The notes beneath the pieces were generated by a model, which searched no databases, was not told where the DNA came from, and saw nothing but the letters and a program-made list of their open reading frames with translations. Position numbers and translations under genes: made by a program. A stretch of 29,561 nucleotides of DNA from a virus, in IMG/VR virus record IMGVR_UViG_3300042446_000903, positions 1 through 29,561 of that record; one strand, 5' to 3'. Shown here one piece after another: positions 7,589-14,905 of the stretch (its first letter is position 1; each line of letters opens with the position of its first letter).

Positions 7589-8643
7589 AAGCCTTTACCC
7601 CAAAGCGTCAGCAAACGGTTGAAGTATTTTTCATACAGAAGAGCGTTGGTATCTAGACCAAAACGGTTAACTGCGTATTCCCTGATGGCTTTACGGTCAA
7701 GTTTTGGGGCTTCTTGCGCGGCGTCAATAAACTGCTGCAAGGTACGACATCTAAAACCGTTAACCCCCTGAATCACATTTTCAGGGAAAGCGCCCCAATC
7801 TGTAGTGATTACCGGCGTCCCACATGCCATGGCTTCAGCTACGACTAATCCAAATGGCTCGGTGTAAATAGTTGGGACAAATGATGCAATTGCGCCCCCC
7901 ATTAGCTTGGCTCGTTCCTCTGTGCCAACAACCCCTACGTACTCGCCGTAATCGGGCACAGTTCCCTGTCCAGCGACCACCAGACGCTTTCCTAGGTGTC
8001 TACAGACGTCTACGGCCACCTGATAGCCCTTTCGGTCAATAAGGCGTCCTATGAAGAGGTAATAGTCATCAGGCGTCTCCCTGAATGGGAAGTCCCTTAT
8101 GTCAACATGGCCAGGGATTACATCGTCATAAAACTGACCGTCTACGTCATTGGGGTTGCCGGCCGCAGCTCCGTAGCAAACATGCATCCAGGCATAGGAC
8201 TCAAATACCTTGTACTTCGCGAAAGTTCCTCCGTACCCAACTTCAAACTCCACGGTCATGTTTTGAGGGAAAGCATCAGCAATCACTTTGTGCGCCCGTC
8301 CACCGATTACACAAATGAAGTCTTTGGGCTGGATTCGCTTAGCCATCTCCTCGATAGCCGTGTTGTTGAACTTCACCCAGTGAGGCAGGGCGTAGTCAAA
8401 AGACGCAAGGGAATAATGCTTGCCCTCTAGGGAGTCAAGGCGCTCCTGCTCGGAAATGCACATGATGTTCTCATCACAGGGTGCGTCAGTAAATTCCCCG
8501 CCATAGAGGTAAACCTCATGGTTGAGGGATTTCATCATTATTGCAAATTTACGAACATTCTCAGTAAAAGCGCAAGCCGTGAAATCTAAGGTCGTATTAG
8601 CGTGTGGTAAACCAACTACGTGGAAGCGCAAGTTTTTCCCCAT
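7573..8643 (-). CDS. GT4-family (GT-B fold) glycosyltransferase
   Basis: A 356-aa retaining glycosyltransferase of the group-1 type. The C-terminal nucleotide-sugar-binding half is clear: FIGRLIDRKGYQVAVDVC at about 197-214, LVVAGQG at 221-227, then the signature E262-P-F-G-L-V-V-A-E270 (E-x7-E) and AMACGTPVITTDWGAFPENV. The N-terminal half is a plausible acceptor domain. It is probably soluble or peripheral, with no membrane segment. It is the last gene of the long - strand cluster, directly after collagen-like fibres, so Ser/Thr residues of those fibres or host surface sugars are candidate acceptors. The start ATG at 8643 has only a weak AAGAGA ribosome site and lies inside the remnant HNH frame. 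Donor and acceptor cannot be told from sequence. Confidence 0.88.
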   Translation of the reverse strand: MGKNLRFHVVGLPHANTTLDFTACAFTENVRKFAIMMKSLNHEVYLYGGEFTDAPCDENIMCISEQERLDSLEGKHYSLASFDYALPHWVKFNNTAIEEMAKRIQPKDFICVIGGRAHKVIADAFPQNMTVEFEVGYGGTFAKYKVFESYAWMHVCYGAAAGNPNDVDGQFYDDVIPGHVDIRDFPFRETPDDYYLFIGRLIDRKGYQVAVDVCRHLGKRLVVAGQGTVPDYGEYVGVVGTEERAKLMGGAIASFVPTIYTEPFGLVVAEAMACGTPVITTDWGAFPENVIQGVNGFRCRTLQQFIDAAQEAPKLDRKAIREYAVNRFGLDTNALLYEKYFNRLLTLWGKGFYELS

Positions 8644-8789
8644 TCTCTTGTTTTTGTTTTGGCATTGTCATCATACTTTATTTCTTGCATAACGCTCACG
8701 CCCCAACCGACAGATGCTTTCCAAACCCAGCACTCCTCACGAGAGCCGATATCTACTTTGTCCCAAAATCTATCAGCAGTTTTTGTCAT
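8616..8789 (-). pseudogene. Remnant of an HNH-type endonuclease (N-terminal fragment)
   Basis: A 57-aa frame lies between the fibre at 8812 and the glycosyltransferase, overlapping the start of the latter by 28 bases. It begins MTKTADRFWDKVDIGSREEC and continues CWVWKASVGWG. The pattern RFW-x-KVD ... (E/D)CW-x-W is the hallmark N-terminus of free-standing phage HNH endonucleases. After about 30 residues the resemblance is lost. The His-Asn-His catalytic core is missing, and the frame runs out inside the glycosyltransferase gene. No good ribosome site is seen. It is most likely the leftover of a homing endonuclease gene deleted from this spot. Confidence 0.6.
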
Positions 8790-8811
8790 GCCGAAAATAC
8801 TAGCAGTAGTG

Positions 8812-9573
8812 TTATTTAAACTGCGTCAACGACTCTATAACCGTAAATGCTGCTGAGCCGGTTTTGATTAAAGTGACCGTATATAAATCAATACTTGAGG
8901 CGTTTCCTGCTGAAGGAACTATGCCGAATTGCCATTTTGGCGTTACCGCATTGCCGTCAATCGTAAAACCAGTTTGACGATACGGCGTCACTCCTGTCGT
9001 GGCCATGAACACGATGGTCATTGATTGACCCGTACTCATGACGGTATTCAAGGAAGTTGAGTTGTCGCCCCTGATGTTTAAAGTCCAGTTCGCCGTAGCG
9101 GCATCCGAGTAGTACAACAACGCCTGTGTCTTGACATCAAAATGAACCGTCCCTGTTGCTGCCGTAGCCGTGTTGGTTATCACTTCAAGAGGGGAAGTTA
9201 AAACAATATTTGTAGTGGTTGCAGGTCCGCTTACGCCCGAAACACCGCTTACGCCCGAAACACCGCTCACTCCCGAAACGCCCGATACTCCACTTACGCC
9301 CGAAACCCCCGACACGCCGCTTACGCCACTGACCCCAGAAGGTCCACTTACGCCACTAACTCCCGATACGCCAGAAGCGCCTTGTGGGCCAGAAACTGTG
9401 GAGGCGATACCACTTACGCCCGAAACACCTTGAGGTCCTGTCGGTCCCGTTGGTCCAACGACACCCAAAGAGTCGACATTGAGCGCCCATTTACCGTCCG
9501 TGTATGTCCACGTTTTTCCGTTTACGGTGTGGTTAGCACCGGGCGAGGGTGAGTTGGGAAAATCAATAGCCAT
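8812..9573 (-). CDS. Collagen-like tail fibre with Gly-Val-Ser repeats (253 aa)
   Basis: The N-terminal anchor ([20 protein letters not shown] then DGKW, residues 4-30) is a short module shared with fibres at 10416, 19492 and 22040. Residues of about 38-120 are collagen-type G-x-y triplets, starting [10 protein letters not shown] and continuing mainly as Gly-Val-Ser. The C-terminal 130 residues are a beta-rich head (TTTNIVLTSPLEV, TANWTLNIRG, MSTGQSMTIVFMATTG, YTVTLIKTGSAAFTVIES), of a kind common in aquatic phage fibres. There is no clear Shine-Dalgarno, but a TATAAT lies 8 bases before the ATG. This gene is probably one of several receptor-binding fibres. Confidence 0.8.
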   Translation of the reverse strand: MAIDFPNSPSPGANHTVNGKTWTYTDGKWALNVDSLGVVGPTGPTGPQGVSGVSGIASTVSGPQGASGVSGVSGVSGPSGVSGVSGVSGVSGVSGVSGVSGVSGVSGVSGVSGVSGPATTTNIVLTSPLEVITNTATAATGTVHFDVKTQALLYYSDAATANWTLNIRGDNSTSLNTVMSTGQSMTIVFMATTGVTPYRQTGFTIDGNAVTPKWQFGIVPSAGNASSIDLYTVTLIKTGSAAFTVIESLTQFK

Positions 9574-9580
9574 GCTTGCA

Positions 9581-9586
9581 ATTATA
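9581..9586 (-). promoter_or_regulatory. Candidate -10 box before the 253-aa fibre gene
   Basis: Perfect TATAAT on the - strand, ending 7 bases before ATG 9573. No convincing -35 is found at 16-18 bp, and no ribosome site lies between the box and the ATG. Transcription would start almost at the ATG, giving a nearly leaderless message. The match could be chance. Confidence 0.3.
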
Positions 9587-9626
9587 CCCTGAACCAGTTA
9601 AGGGGAATCACATGAAATACAATGAG

Positions 9627-9645
9627 AAAACGCCGGAATTGCCGT
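9627..9645 (-). terminator. Weak hairpin plus T-run after the 51-aa gene
   Basis: On the - strand an imperfect inverted repeat (ACGGCAATTCCGGCGT) is followed by TTTTCTC, 13 bases past the stop of the 51-aa gene and upstream of the TATAAT. It could separate transcription units, but the stem is short and mismatched. Confidence 0.22.
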
Positions 9646-9657
9646 TCTTGTTTAGGA

Positions 9658-9813
9658 TTATTCCTCTGATGGTTTTTCTTCGTTAACAATATCTGGCATA
9701 TTACCCTGGTCCAGCCATTCTCTATATTCCGCATCAAGCCAACCCACCTCTGAACCACCTTCTTTTGTTACCTTTTGAATTCCACCACTAGTTATTATTT
9801 TAAACAAACTCAT
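9658..9813 (-). CDS. Small fibre-linked protein, 51 aa
   Basis: A short gene whose ATG (9813-9811) overlaps the TAA of the upstream fibre gene (TAATG), indicating translational coupling. The product begins MSLFKIITSGGIQKVTKEGG and has an acidic C-terminal half with EYREWLDQGNMPDIVNEEKP. The 'Y-x-x-W-x-x-x-GN-x-P' motif recurs in the 50-aa gene at 22270-22422, which is also coupled to fibre genes. Similar short proteins are frequent beside phage tail fibres, and an assembly or tail-fibre-accessory role is inferred. About 80 bases without any supported gene follow it, up to the 253-aa fibre. Confidence 0.6.
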   Translation of the reverse strand: MSLFKIITSGGIQKVTKEGGSEVGWLDAEYREWLDQGNMPDIVNEEKPSEE

Positions 9814-10403
9814 TATGCCAACCAGTAGAAAGTTACATAGGTTACTTCGGTGTGGACGCCGTTGCCGAGATACCCTGTGAGTCCTATTTGATAAGGGGTC
9901 TGGACTCCACTCCAGTCTCCATAACGCACTTCTGTAATTGTTACGGTGTTATTAACGCCAGTAGTGGGGTGAACATTTATGAGGTTGTAGACACTGCACC
10001 CTGAAGGCATGTTTACTAGATGTAATTGGTTTGAGGTGTTAAAGGGAACAGTAACAGCAGCAGAACGAACAATGTTTCCCGCGTTTCCTCCTTGCGAATA
10101 ATTGGTAGAAGAAATAGAAGTAGAGGAAAGAGTCGGAGCGACTACGGTTCCGGTAAAAGTTGGGTTATTCATGTTTACAGTGCCAGTTGGTCCAGTTGCT
10201 CCGGTTGGTCCAGTTGTACCACTAACACCACTAACTCCACTTACGCCACTAACTCCAGAAACTCCACTAACCCCAGATACTCCACTTACACCACTAACAC
10301 CGGAGACTCCAGAAACGCCCGAAACACCCGAGACGCCAGAGACACCAGTTACAATCGGAACCCACTGTGAACTACCGCTATCGTATTGTTTTAAAACTGT
10401 CAT
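9813..10403 (-). CDS. Collagen-like tail fibre with long Gly-Val-Ser tract (196 aa)
   Basis: A very short N-terminal anchor (LKQYDSGSSQWVPIVT) of a type common at fibre bases is followed directly by about 13 uninterrupted Gly-Val-Ser triplets, then [13 protein letters not shown]. The C-terminal 130 residues form a beta-rich head (NNPTFTGTVVAPTLSS, NQLHLVNMPSGCSVYNLINV, HTEVTYVTFYWLA). An NPTFTGT segment after a collagen-like stalk is typical of phage fibre shafts. AGAAAG serves as ribosome site 8 bases before ATG 10403. It is coupled to the 51-aa gene downstream. It is probably a trimeric receptor-binding fibre, with target unknown. Confidence 0.78.
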   Translation of the reverse strand: MTVLKQYDSGSSQWVPIVTGVSGVSGVSGVSGVSGVSGVSGVSGVSGVSGVSGVSGVSGVSGTTGPTGATGPTGTVNMNNPTFTGTVVAPTLSSTSISSTNYSQGGNAGNIVRSAAVTVPFNTSNQLHLVNMPSGCSVYNLINVHPTTGVNNTVTITEVRYGDWSGVQTPYQIGLTGYLGNGVHTEVTYVTFYWLA

Positions 10404-10415
10404 TTACAATTCTTT

Positions 10416-11786
10416 CTAAGACTTTATAATGTAGTTAAGAACCATTGTAGGCTGCATGTTGTTATGAGCCGATGAAGCATTTGCGGCGGTATTATCAACA
10501 TTTGTGATACCAACAGTCCCTGTCGCGTTGGGGCCACCCGTATCGCCGTACACAGGCGTGTAGTGGTTAAAGTTTCCCGTACCGGTCAATAGACCACCGG
10601 CCTCAATTGAGTATGTTGCTGTCCCTGGACCAGTTACTGTTCCTGCAATATAGCCGATTCTGTTTGGGTTGTTATTAGTAGCACCAATAGCAGCGGTCAG
10701 ACTACCCGCACCGTGAGCGTGTCCGCTAGAAGCAAAAGTTGTCGTACCCGTCAATGTGTTGGCATGAGAGTGAGTAGGAACTCCTGATTGTGCAGAAGTC
10801 AAAGTAACTGTTTCAGCACCAGTCGTTGTTCCTGGTGTATTTGCAATACTCAAAAGGTTGGCATCCACGCCGCCCATGTTGTCAATACCAGCAACCGTAC
10901 GACCACGAAGGTCAGGGAGACAGAAATCCGTTCCTGCTACGACACCAGTATTGTAGGTAGTTGAAAGAACAGCGAACAATGCAGCATAAGTTGTTCTAGA
11001 TACCGCTTGTCCGTAGCAAAGCAACCAACCTGTTGGTGCCGTAGAACCTGCGTATGGATTTATTACTCCCGTAGGTATCGCTTGAGTTACAAACGCTGTG
11101 GTTGCAACGGCAGTTGTGTTGTTCCCGGCGCTCTGAGTTGTGGCAACGGTTCCAGTTGGAAGAGTTACGGTTCCTGTAAAAGTAGTGGGACCTGCAAGGT
11201 TGGCTTTTAGTGCTAAATCAGAAGAAGTGACCGGCGTAGCCCATGCCGTGTCGTAACTAACAGACGAAGACTTCGCCAGCATTTGACCCGTTGTTCCACC
11301 GGCAGGAACTACAGCCACTCCAGCAACTGAAGTATCCGCCCAAAGAACGTCGAAAACCGTAGGAGCTGTTCCCTGAATGACAACACCCGCAACCCCTGTT
11401 GCTCCAGTCGGGCCAGACGGGCCAGTCGGCCCACCAGCTGGGCCCGTAGCGCCCGTTAGTCCAGTTGCGCCGCTTGGACCAGTCGCACCAATTACACCAG
11501 AAACACCAGAAACACCACTAACCCCCGAAACCCCACTTACCCCCGAAACTCCGCTTGGCCCGCTTGGACCGCTTGCGCCAATACCGGTTGGTCCAGTTGG
11601 CCCGGTTGCTCCGGTTGGACCGCCCGCAGGTCCGGTTGCCCCAGTTAATCCGGTTGGCCCAGTTGGACCAACCACGCCGACCGTGCTGACGTTAAGAACC
11701 CATTTGCCTCCAGTGAATGTCCACGTCTTGGAGTTGGCCGTAAACAATGCTCCTGGTGAGGGGGAGTTTGGAAAATCAATAGCCAT
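10416..11786 (-). CDS. Collagen-like fibre with phage tail-collar domain (456 aa)
   Basis: The N-terminus ([20 protein letters not shown]) is almost the same as in the 253-aa fibre. Residues of about 38-135 are mixed collagen-type triplets ([17 protein letters not shown], then Gly-Val-Ser, then [10 protein letters not shown]). A spacer carries [12 protein letters not shown] and [11 protein letters not shown]. From about residue 235 the phage tail-collar / microcystin-dependent-protein domain is clear: [52 protein letters not shown]. The end is His/Gly-rich ([34 protein letters not shown]), resembling the metal-binding C-termini of T4 gp12-like short tail fibres. AGGGG precedes ATG 11786. It is the best-supported adhesin of the - strand cluster. 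Confidence 0.88.
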   Translation of the reverse strand: MAIDFPNSPSPGALFTANSKTWTFTGGKWVLNVSTVGVVGPTGPTGLTGATGPAGGPTGATGPTGPTGIGASGPSGPSGVSGVSGVSGVSGVSGVSGVIGATGPSGATGLTGATGPAGGPTGPSGPTGATGVAGVVIQGTAPTVFDVLWADTSVAGVAVVPAGGTTGQMLAKSSSVSYDTAWATPVTSSDLALKANLAGPTTFTGTVTLPTGTVATTQSAGNNTTAVATTAFVTQAIPTGVINPYAGSTAPTGWLLCYGQAVSRTTYAALFAVLSTTYNTGVVAGTDFCLPDLRGRTVAGIDNMGGVDANLLSIANTPGTTTGAETVTLTSAQSGVPTHSHANTLTGTTTFASSGHAHGAGSLTAAIGATNNNPNRIGYIAGTVTGPGTATYSIEAGGLLTGTGNFNHYTPVYGDTGGPNATGTVGITNVDNTAANASSAHNNMQPTMVLNYIIKS

Positions 11787-11810
11787 ATGCCCCTATTTTA
11801 CACTACGTTT

Positions 11811-12560
11811 CTATTGGGTTCTGGCCCACTGAATGACTTTTCGGCTTGTGTGCTGTGCGATGCAGTTGTCCCCAATTGAGGTGATGTCGTAGCCAAGAGA
11901 CTCAACATAGGAAATAATCTCCTTGCGTCGTTCTTGATACCAGTCCATAATGCTCCACGTCTCAAAGATGATAGGTGGGTAGTTGTTTGCCTTGAGGGTT
12001 TCTAGGCCGCCCTTGATGACTGCAAACTCAAGACCCTCAACGTCTATCTTGATGAGTCTGATGTTCTGAAATTCGTAATTATCCAGTCGGTCAATCTGTA
12101 TCTTTTCCATCTTGCCCTGACTGGCGCACTGATTGTTGTTCTCGTGAACGCCAGCATCCAGACTGAAAGCGCCAATATTTACTTCAACGGAATAATCAGG
12201 AGTTGACATCTCTATTTCGAACGCGGCATCTCCGAGTCCTTTATTGATGGGGTAAACGTTCTCTAATCCATTCAGGACAAGGTTGGCGCACAACTGATAG
12301 AAAACTATCCTCTGTGGTTCAAAACCGTAGAACTCAATACCGGGGAATTGTTTAGCCAAAGGAACAACATAAGTTCCGACATTGCTGCCGATATCTAGGA
12401 TTACTCCGTCCTTGTTGTCTCCAACCAGGATTGTTGAATAATATTCCAGCCATGCGTCATGACCAGCACCTGACCGAAGTCCGTCACTGATTACGTCGGG
12501 CTTATCAAAGATAAGAAACTGATTTCCCCTGCATTGAACTACGAGCATATTAGGCAGCAT
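11811..12560 (-). CDS. FkbM-family SAM-dependent methyltransferase
   Basis: A 249-aa class-I methyltransferase. The SAM-binding motif DIGSNVGTY is at 56-64, the motif-II acidic loop FYGFEPQ at 77-83, and the family hallmark IKIDVEGLEFAVIKG at 170-184, typical of FkbM (Methyltransf_21) enzymes that O-methylate sugars or small molecules. No membrane segment is seen. It lies between two small genes and the collar fibre in the enzyme island. Methylation of a fibre- or host-attached sugar is the likely kind of role, but the acceptor is unknown. A second methionine at position 5 is an alternative start. Neither start has a strong ribosome site. Confidence 0.88.
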   Translation of the reverse strand: MLPNMLVVQCRGNQFLIFDKPDVISDGLRSGAGHDAWLEYYSTILVGDNKDGVILDIGSNVGTYVVPLAKQFPGIEFYGFEPQRIVFYQLCANLVLNGLENVYPINKGLGDAAFEIEMSTPDYSVEVNIGAFSLDAGVHENNNQCASQGKMEKIQIDRLDNYEFQNIRLIKIDVEGLEFAVIKGGLETLKANNYPPIIFETWSIMDWYQERRKEIISYVESLGYDITSIGDNCIAQHTSRKVIQWARTQ

Positions 12561-12571
12561 AAAAATTTATT

Positions 12572-12856
12572 CTAAACCCACCAGAAGTGCTTAATGATTG
12601 AAAGACTCGCCAGGATAACCCAAGCCACATTGAAGAGAATAATTGTTGGAAGCGTCTTTTCGGTAGATGACCAAATGAGGGCGATGCTTGAAGCGATGGC
12701 GAAGATGTAAACCCACCACCACTGGTAGCCAAGAAGCAGGCCAGGGAAGATGATGGCAATTTTGGTAGAAAACCCCCAAGCCTCTACGATGTTTGGTTTA
12801 GTCCAATACCCCTTGTGAGACATCGTCTTCGTTGCTTGTATTACTTTGTTTAGCAT
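12572..12856 (-). CDS. Small integral membrane protein, 94 aa
   Basis: An unrecognised protein with a short basic N-terminus (MLNKVIQATKTMSHKGYW) followed by two or three hydrophobic stretches, around residues 28-48, 49-66 and 70-90 (IAIIFPGLLLGYQWWWVYIF, ASSIALIW, TIILFNVAWVILASLSII). It is tryptophan-rich. The arrangement is loosely like the small helical-pair units of PnuC-type transporters but far too short to assign. The gene starts inside the preceding 69-aa frame (59-bp overlap) and ends 11 bases before FkbM. A role in the host inner membrane is inferred from hydrophobicity only. No lysis motif is seen. Confidence 0.6.
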   Translation of the reverse strand: MLNKVIQATKTMSHKGYWTKPNIVEAWGFSTKIAIIFPGLLLGYQWWWVYIFAIASSIALIWSSTEKTLPTIILFNVAWVILASLSIIKHFWWV

Positions 12857-13007
12857 TTTTTTTGTATTGTTTCTCTAAATTAATTAAATGTATTAAAATT
12901 ATAAATTGGTCGTGACCGCCAAACCAATGCAACCACCAACAGAACTTGTCGTTTCCTTCTTTAGTGTTTGGAAGGTAGTGGTTATCTACTCGCCTGCTGT
13001 GACTCAT
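12798..13007 (-). CDS. Small hypothetical protein, 69 aa
   Basis: ATG 13007 lies 2 bases after the stop of the upstream oxygenase gene, suggesting coupling. The product starts MSHSRRVDNHYLPNTKEGND, has an aromatic and histidine-rich middle (KFCWWLHWFGGHDQFIILIH) and a charged tail. The middle looks like genuine protein, but the last 19 residues are read from DNA that also encodes the start of the 94-aa membrane protein in another frame. No family is recognised. It is kept as probable because it fills an otherwise empty interval in a gapless operon. Confidence 0.45.
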   Translation of the reverse strand: MSHSRRVDNHYLPNTKEGNDKFCWWLHWFGGHDQFIILIHLINLEKQYKKNAKQSNTSNEDDVSQGVLD

Positions 13008-13009
13008 CT

Positions 13010-13588
13010 TTAATACCCTAAAAGATTTAAATGAGAGTTTTCCTTTTTGTCGTACGCATGGCTAGTCCAGGGACCATTGGCGTCTACGTAATGATAGAAA
13101 CCTTGAATATGGTAGGAATCTTGGGGGACGTTGAATACGGGTCGGAAGTGGTTGACGTCCATCCCCCTGTAGATAGCGCCGTCACCCGGTTTCATTACGA
13201 CTGGAGTATCTCCCATGACGAGAGGCCATTCATAATCCTTGCGGCGATAGTTGTATTCGTAGCAGACACTTACAGAGATTTCGCAAGCAGGTCTGTCTAT
13301 ATGTGGGGCCAGTTCCTGACCACGCCTGTAGACCCTGTAAAAAGAGTATGTAGGGATTAGTGACAACCCCGTGACTTCTTCCACTTTTTCTTTGTAATCA
13401 AGAAGCAGAGACTCCATTAGGAAGTCCGCATAAACGGCATGGGCGTTAATTACCTGTGCTGTGTCCGGGCTAAAAGAATACGCTTCTTTTAAGAGTGCAT
13501 ATTTTGACACAAGAGAGACAACCGAGGCGTCTACAAAATCAGGTACGTGAACATAGTTGTCTAAAAGAAAATCTCTTGTCTTACTCAT
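13010..13588 (-). CDS. 2OG-Fe(II) oxygenase-like protein (second of a pair)
   Basis: A 192-aa protein with a probable double-stranded beta-helix iron site: H96-x-D98 in LAPHIDRPACEISVSVCY, then WPLVMGDTPVVMKPGDGAIY, and a distal His in GMDVNHFRPVF (H147) followed by SYHIQGFYHYVD. The order H-x-D, beta strands, GDG turn, distal H and a terminal aromatic strand matches small 2-oxoglutarate dioxygenases. The 2OG-binding Arg is less certain, with R149 close by. Such enzymes hydroxylate protein side chains or small molecules. The first 8 bases overlap the end of the other oxygenase gene. Sequence similarity between the two is low, so they probably have different substrates. Confidence 0.65.
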   Translation of the reverse strand: MSKTRDFLLDNYVHVPDFVDASVVSLVSKYALLKEAYSFSPDTAQVINAHAVYADFLMESLLLDYKEKVEEVTGLSLIPTYSFYRVYRRGQELAPHIDRPACEISVSVCYEYNYRRKDYEWPLVMGDTPVVMKPGDGAIYRGMDVNHFRPVFNVPQDSYHIQGFYHYVDANGPWTSHAYDKKENSHLNLLGY

Positions 13589-14162
13589 AAGAGAGCCATG
13601 TCACAAGAGAGTACCTAACACCTTCACTTACGGGGTGGACGATATGCGGGAATGAATAACAAGAAGGGAAAAAAACAACATCGCCAGCAGATGGCTCGTA
13701 TGTTATTCCCAAAGTTGGGAACTCTAGTTTTCCTCCTTCAAAATCGTCATTTAAAAAAGCAATCATAGATAGCACTCTGTTTTTATGAGCACCACCGCAA
13801 TCAAAGTGCTGCTTATATTCTGTTCCCTTTTCGTATTTTAAAACAAAATACCCTTCATCAAACAAACCGCCTAAATTATGATGGTCGGCATATTCTGAAG
13901 TAGCCCCAGTTACTGCGTTAAAAATATATTCATCAAGTTTTTGTATGTCGTCACGGACCATAATAGTGCTTGCCAATGGCAGGCTCTTGTTGCTTCGGTA
14001 AAGGTTTTGAATGCTCGGTTCGTTTCTGTCTTCATACGTACTGGCATATTCCCAATTTAAAGAAACGTCATCGTCTATTGCTTTTTCTATAGAGTCAATA
14101 ATGATTTGAGGTTCTTTCAACAATTTGTCATAAACCCATAATGAAGGGTGGAGTACTTGCAT
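13581..14162 (-). CDS. 2OG-Fe(II) oxygenase, prolyl-4-hydroxylase-like
   Basis: A 193-aa dioxygenase of the 2OG-FeII_Oxy_3 / P4H type. Metal ligands are visible as H119-x-D121 (EYKQHFDCGGAH) and H173 (FPHIVHPVSEGVRYSLVTWL), with R183 ten residues on for 2-oxoglutarate. Between them are LSMIAFLNDDFEGGKLEFP and PSAGDVVFFPS, standard strands of this family. Phage members are common but their substrates are mostly unknown. Proline or other side chains of the collagen-like fibres encoded on both sides would be natural candidates. Its start overlaps the stop of the 247-aa unknown gene by one base. Confidence 0.88.
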   Translation of the reverse strand: MQVLHPSLWVYDKLLKEPQIIIDSIEKAIDDDVSLNWEYASTYEDRNEPSIQNLYRSNKSLPLASTIMVRDDIQKLDEYIFNAVTGATSEYADHHNLGGLFDEGYFVLKYEKGTEYKQHFDCGGAHKNRVLSMIAFLNDDFEGGKLEFPTLGITYEPSAGDVVFFPSCYSFPHIVHPVSEGVRYSLVTWLSYE

Positions 14163-14905
14163 TATTTTTCTTTTTTGGCTAGTTCAATATCAACTTTATG
14201 CTTGTGGCGTCTATACGGTCCTGCGGTGCCTAGTGACGGCATGATGTATCCGGAACCAAAGCCACTACTCGCAACATACTTAAAATAAGATTCGTCTTCA
14301 AACTCAATGGATGAAAGATTAGTGCTTCGTTTAAACGGAACTACCTGCATCATTGGTGTTCCGTATGGAATCATAAAGTCCGTGTTGGCTTTTATGTTTA
14401 AAACAATATTGGTTACATGATAAAAATCAGTATGAACAATTGCCGGCAAAACATCATAGTTCTGACTTGGCTCCCACGAAATGGGAAGTATCAAAGAAGA
14501 CCACCCAGGTGCAGTCTCAAAACGCCACGGAGTTACAATTTTTGGATATTGCATATTTTCAAGTTTGCGAACTCCGACAACAGGGCATCCAGGCGTGTCT
14601 TGAACAGAGAAACCCTGTACCCCAATATTTTCAAGTGGTGGGCTCATATTTTCAATGCGTGATTCCCAGAATCCATTTTCTGGGTTTGGCCTGAAATACA
14701 GATTGCTCCAAAGAGGAACAGTCATTCCCGCTGCTAGGTAGTCATTAACGCCTGCACACTTTTTCAAACCAGCACCACTAGGCATTGTCTTGTACCATTT
14801 AGGCATTGATAATTGCGAGTTTAAATATGGAGGCATCTCCATTAAGCGGTTATCTTCTGGCGTTACTCTGATATGTCCTGGTTTGACCGACTTTTTCTTT
14901 TTCAC
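14162..14905 (-). CDS. Conserved-looking phage protein of unknown function, 247 aa
   Basis: Not assigned to a characterised family. The sequence has a basic start (MKKKKSVKPG), then MPKWYKTMPSGAG, LKKCAGVNDYLAAGMTVPLW, VTPWRFETAPGWSSLILPIS, DFMIPYGTPMMQVVPFKRS and a basic C-terminal tail. The combination 'K-K-C-x-G-x-x-D-x-x-x-x-G-x-x-x-P-x-W' with later 'P-W-x-F-x-T-x-P-G-W-S' is one I associate with uncharacterised phage and bacterial proteins found near oxygenase genes. No known catalytic motif is visible. Its ATG overlaps the stop of the halogenase (ATGA), so the two are translationally coupled. A linked job, for example carrier, substrate or partner, is inferred. Confidence 0.6.
   Translation of the reverse strand: MKKKKSVKPGHIRVTPEDNRLMEMPPYLNSQLSMPKWYKTMPSGAGLKKCAGVNDYLAAGMTVPLWSNLYFRPNPENGFWESRIENMSPPLENIGVQGFSVQDTPGCPVVGVRKLENMQYPKIVTPWRFETAPGWSSLILPISWEPSQNYDVLPAIVHTDFYHVTNIVLNIKANTDFMIPYGTPMMQVVPFKRSTNLSSIEFEDESYFKYVASSGFGSGYIMPSLGTAGPYRRHKHKVDIELAKKEK

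Noticed and set aside
8644-8811. tRNA or regulatory RNA in the 168-bp gap
   Set aside because: No cloverleaf or CCA-like end seen. Almost all of the gap is explained by the HNH remnant frame.
9200-9440. CRISPR-like array of short repeats
   Set aside because: The periodicity is 9 bp (three codons) with no unique spacers. It is a protein-coding collagen-like tract.
9612-9686. 24-codon + strand frame with AAGGGG upstream (MKYNEKTPELPFLFRIIPLM...)
   Set aside because: Alone on the opposite strand, overlaps the coupled 51-aa gene, and has no neighbours to be expressed with. Probably chance.
10102-10419. + strand frames with TPLTPETP-type repeats (also at 9170-9433, 11377-11832, 23905-24339 and 18507-19049)
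   Set aside because: They are antisense readings of Gly-Val-Ser and Gly-Pro-Thr tracts in the - strand fibres. The fibre frames have anchors, heads and operon context, and these do not.
12572-12856. PnuC-like vitamin transporter
   Set aside because: Only a loose resemblance in hydrophobic pattern and far too short, so left as unknown membrane protein.
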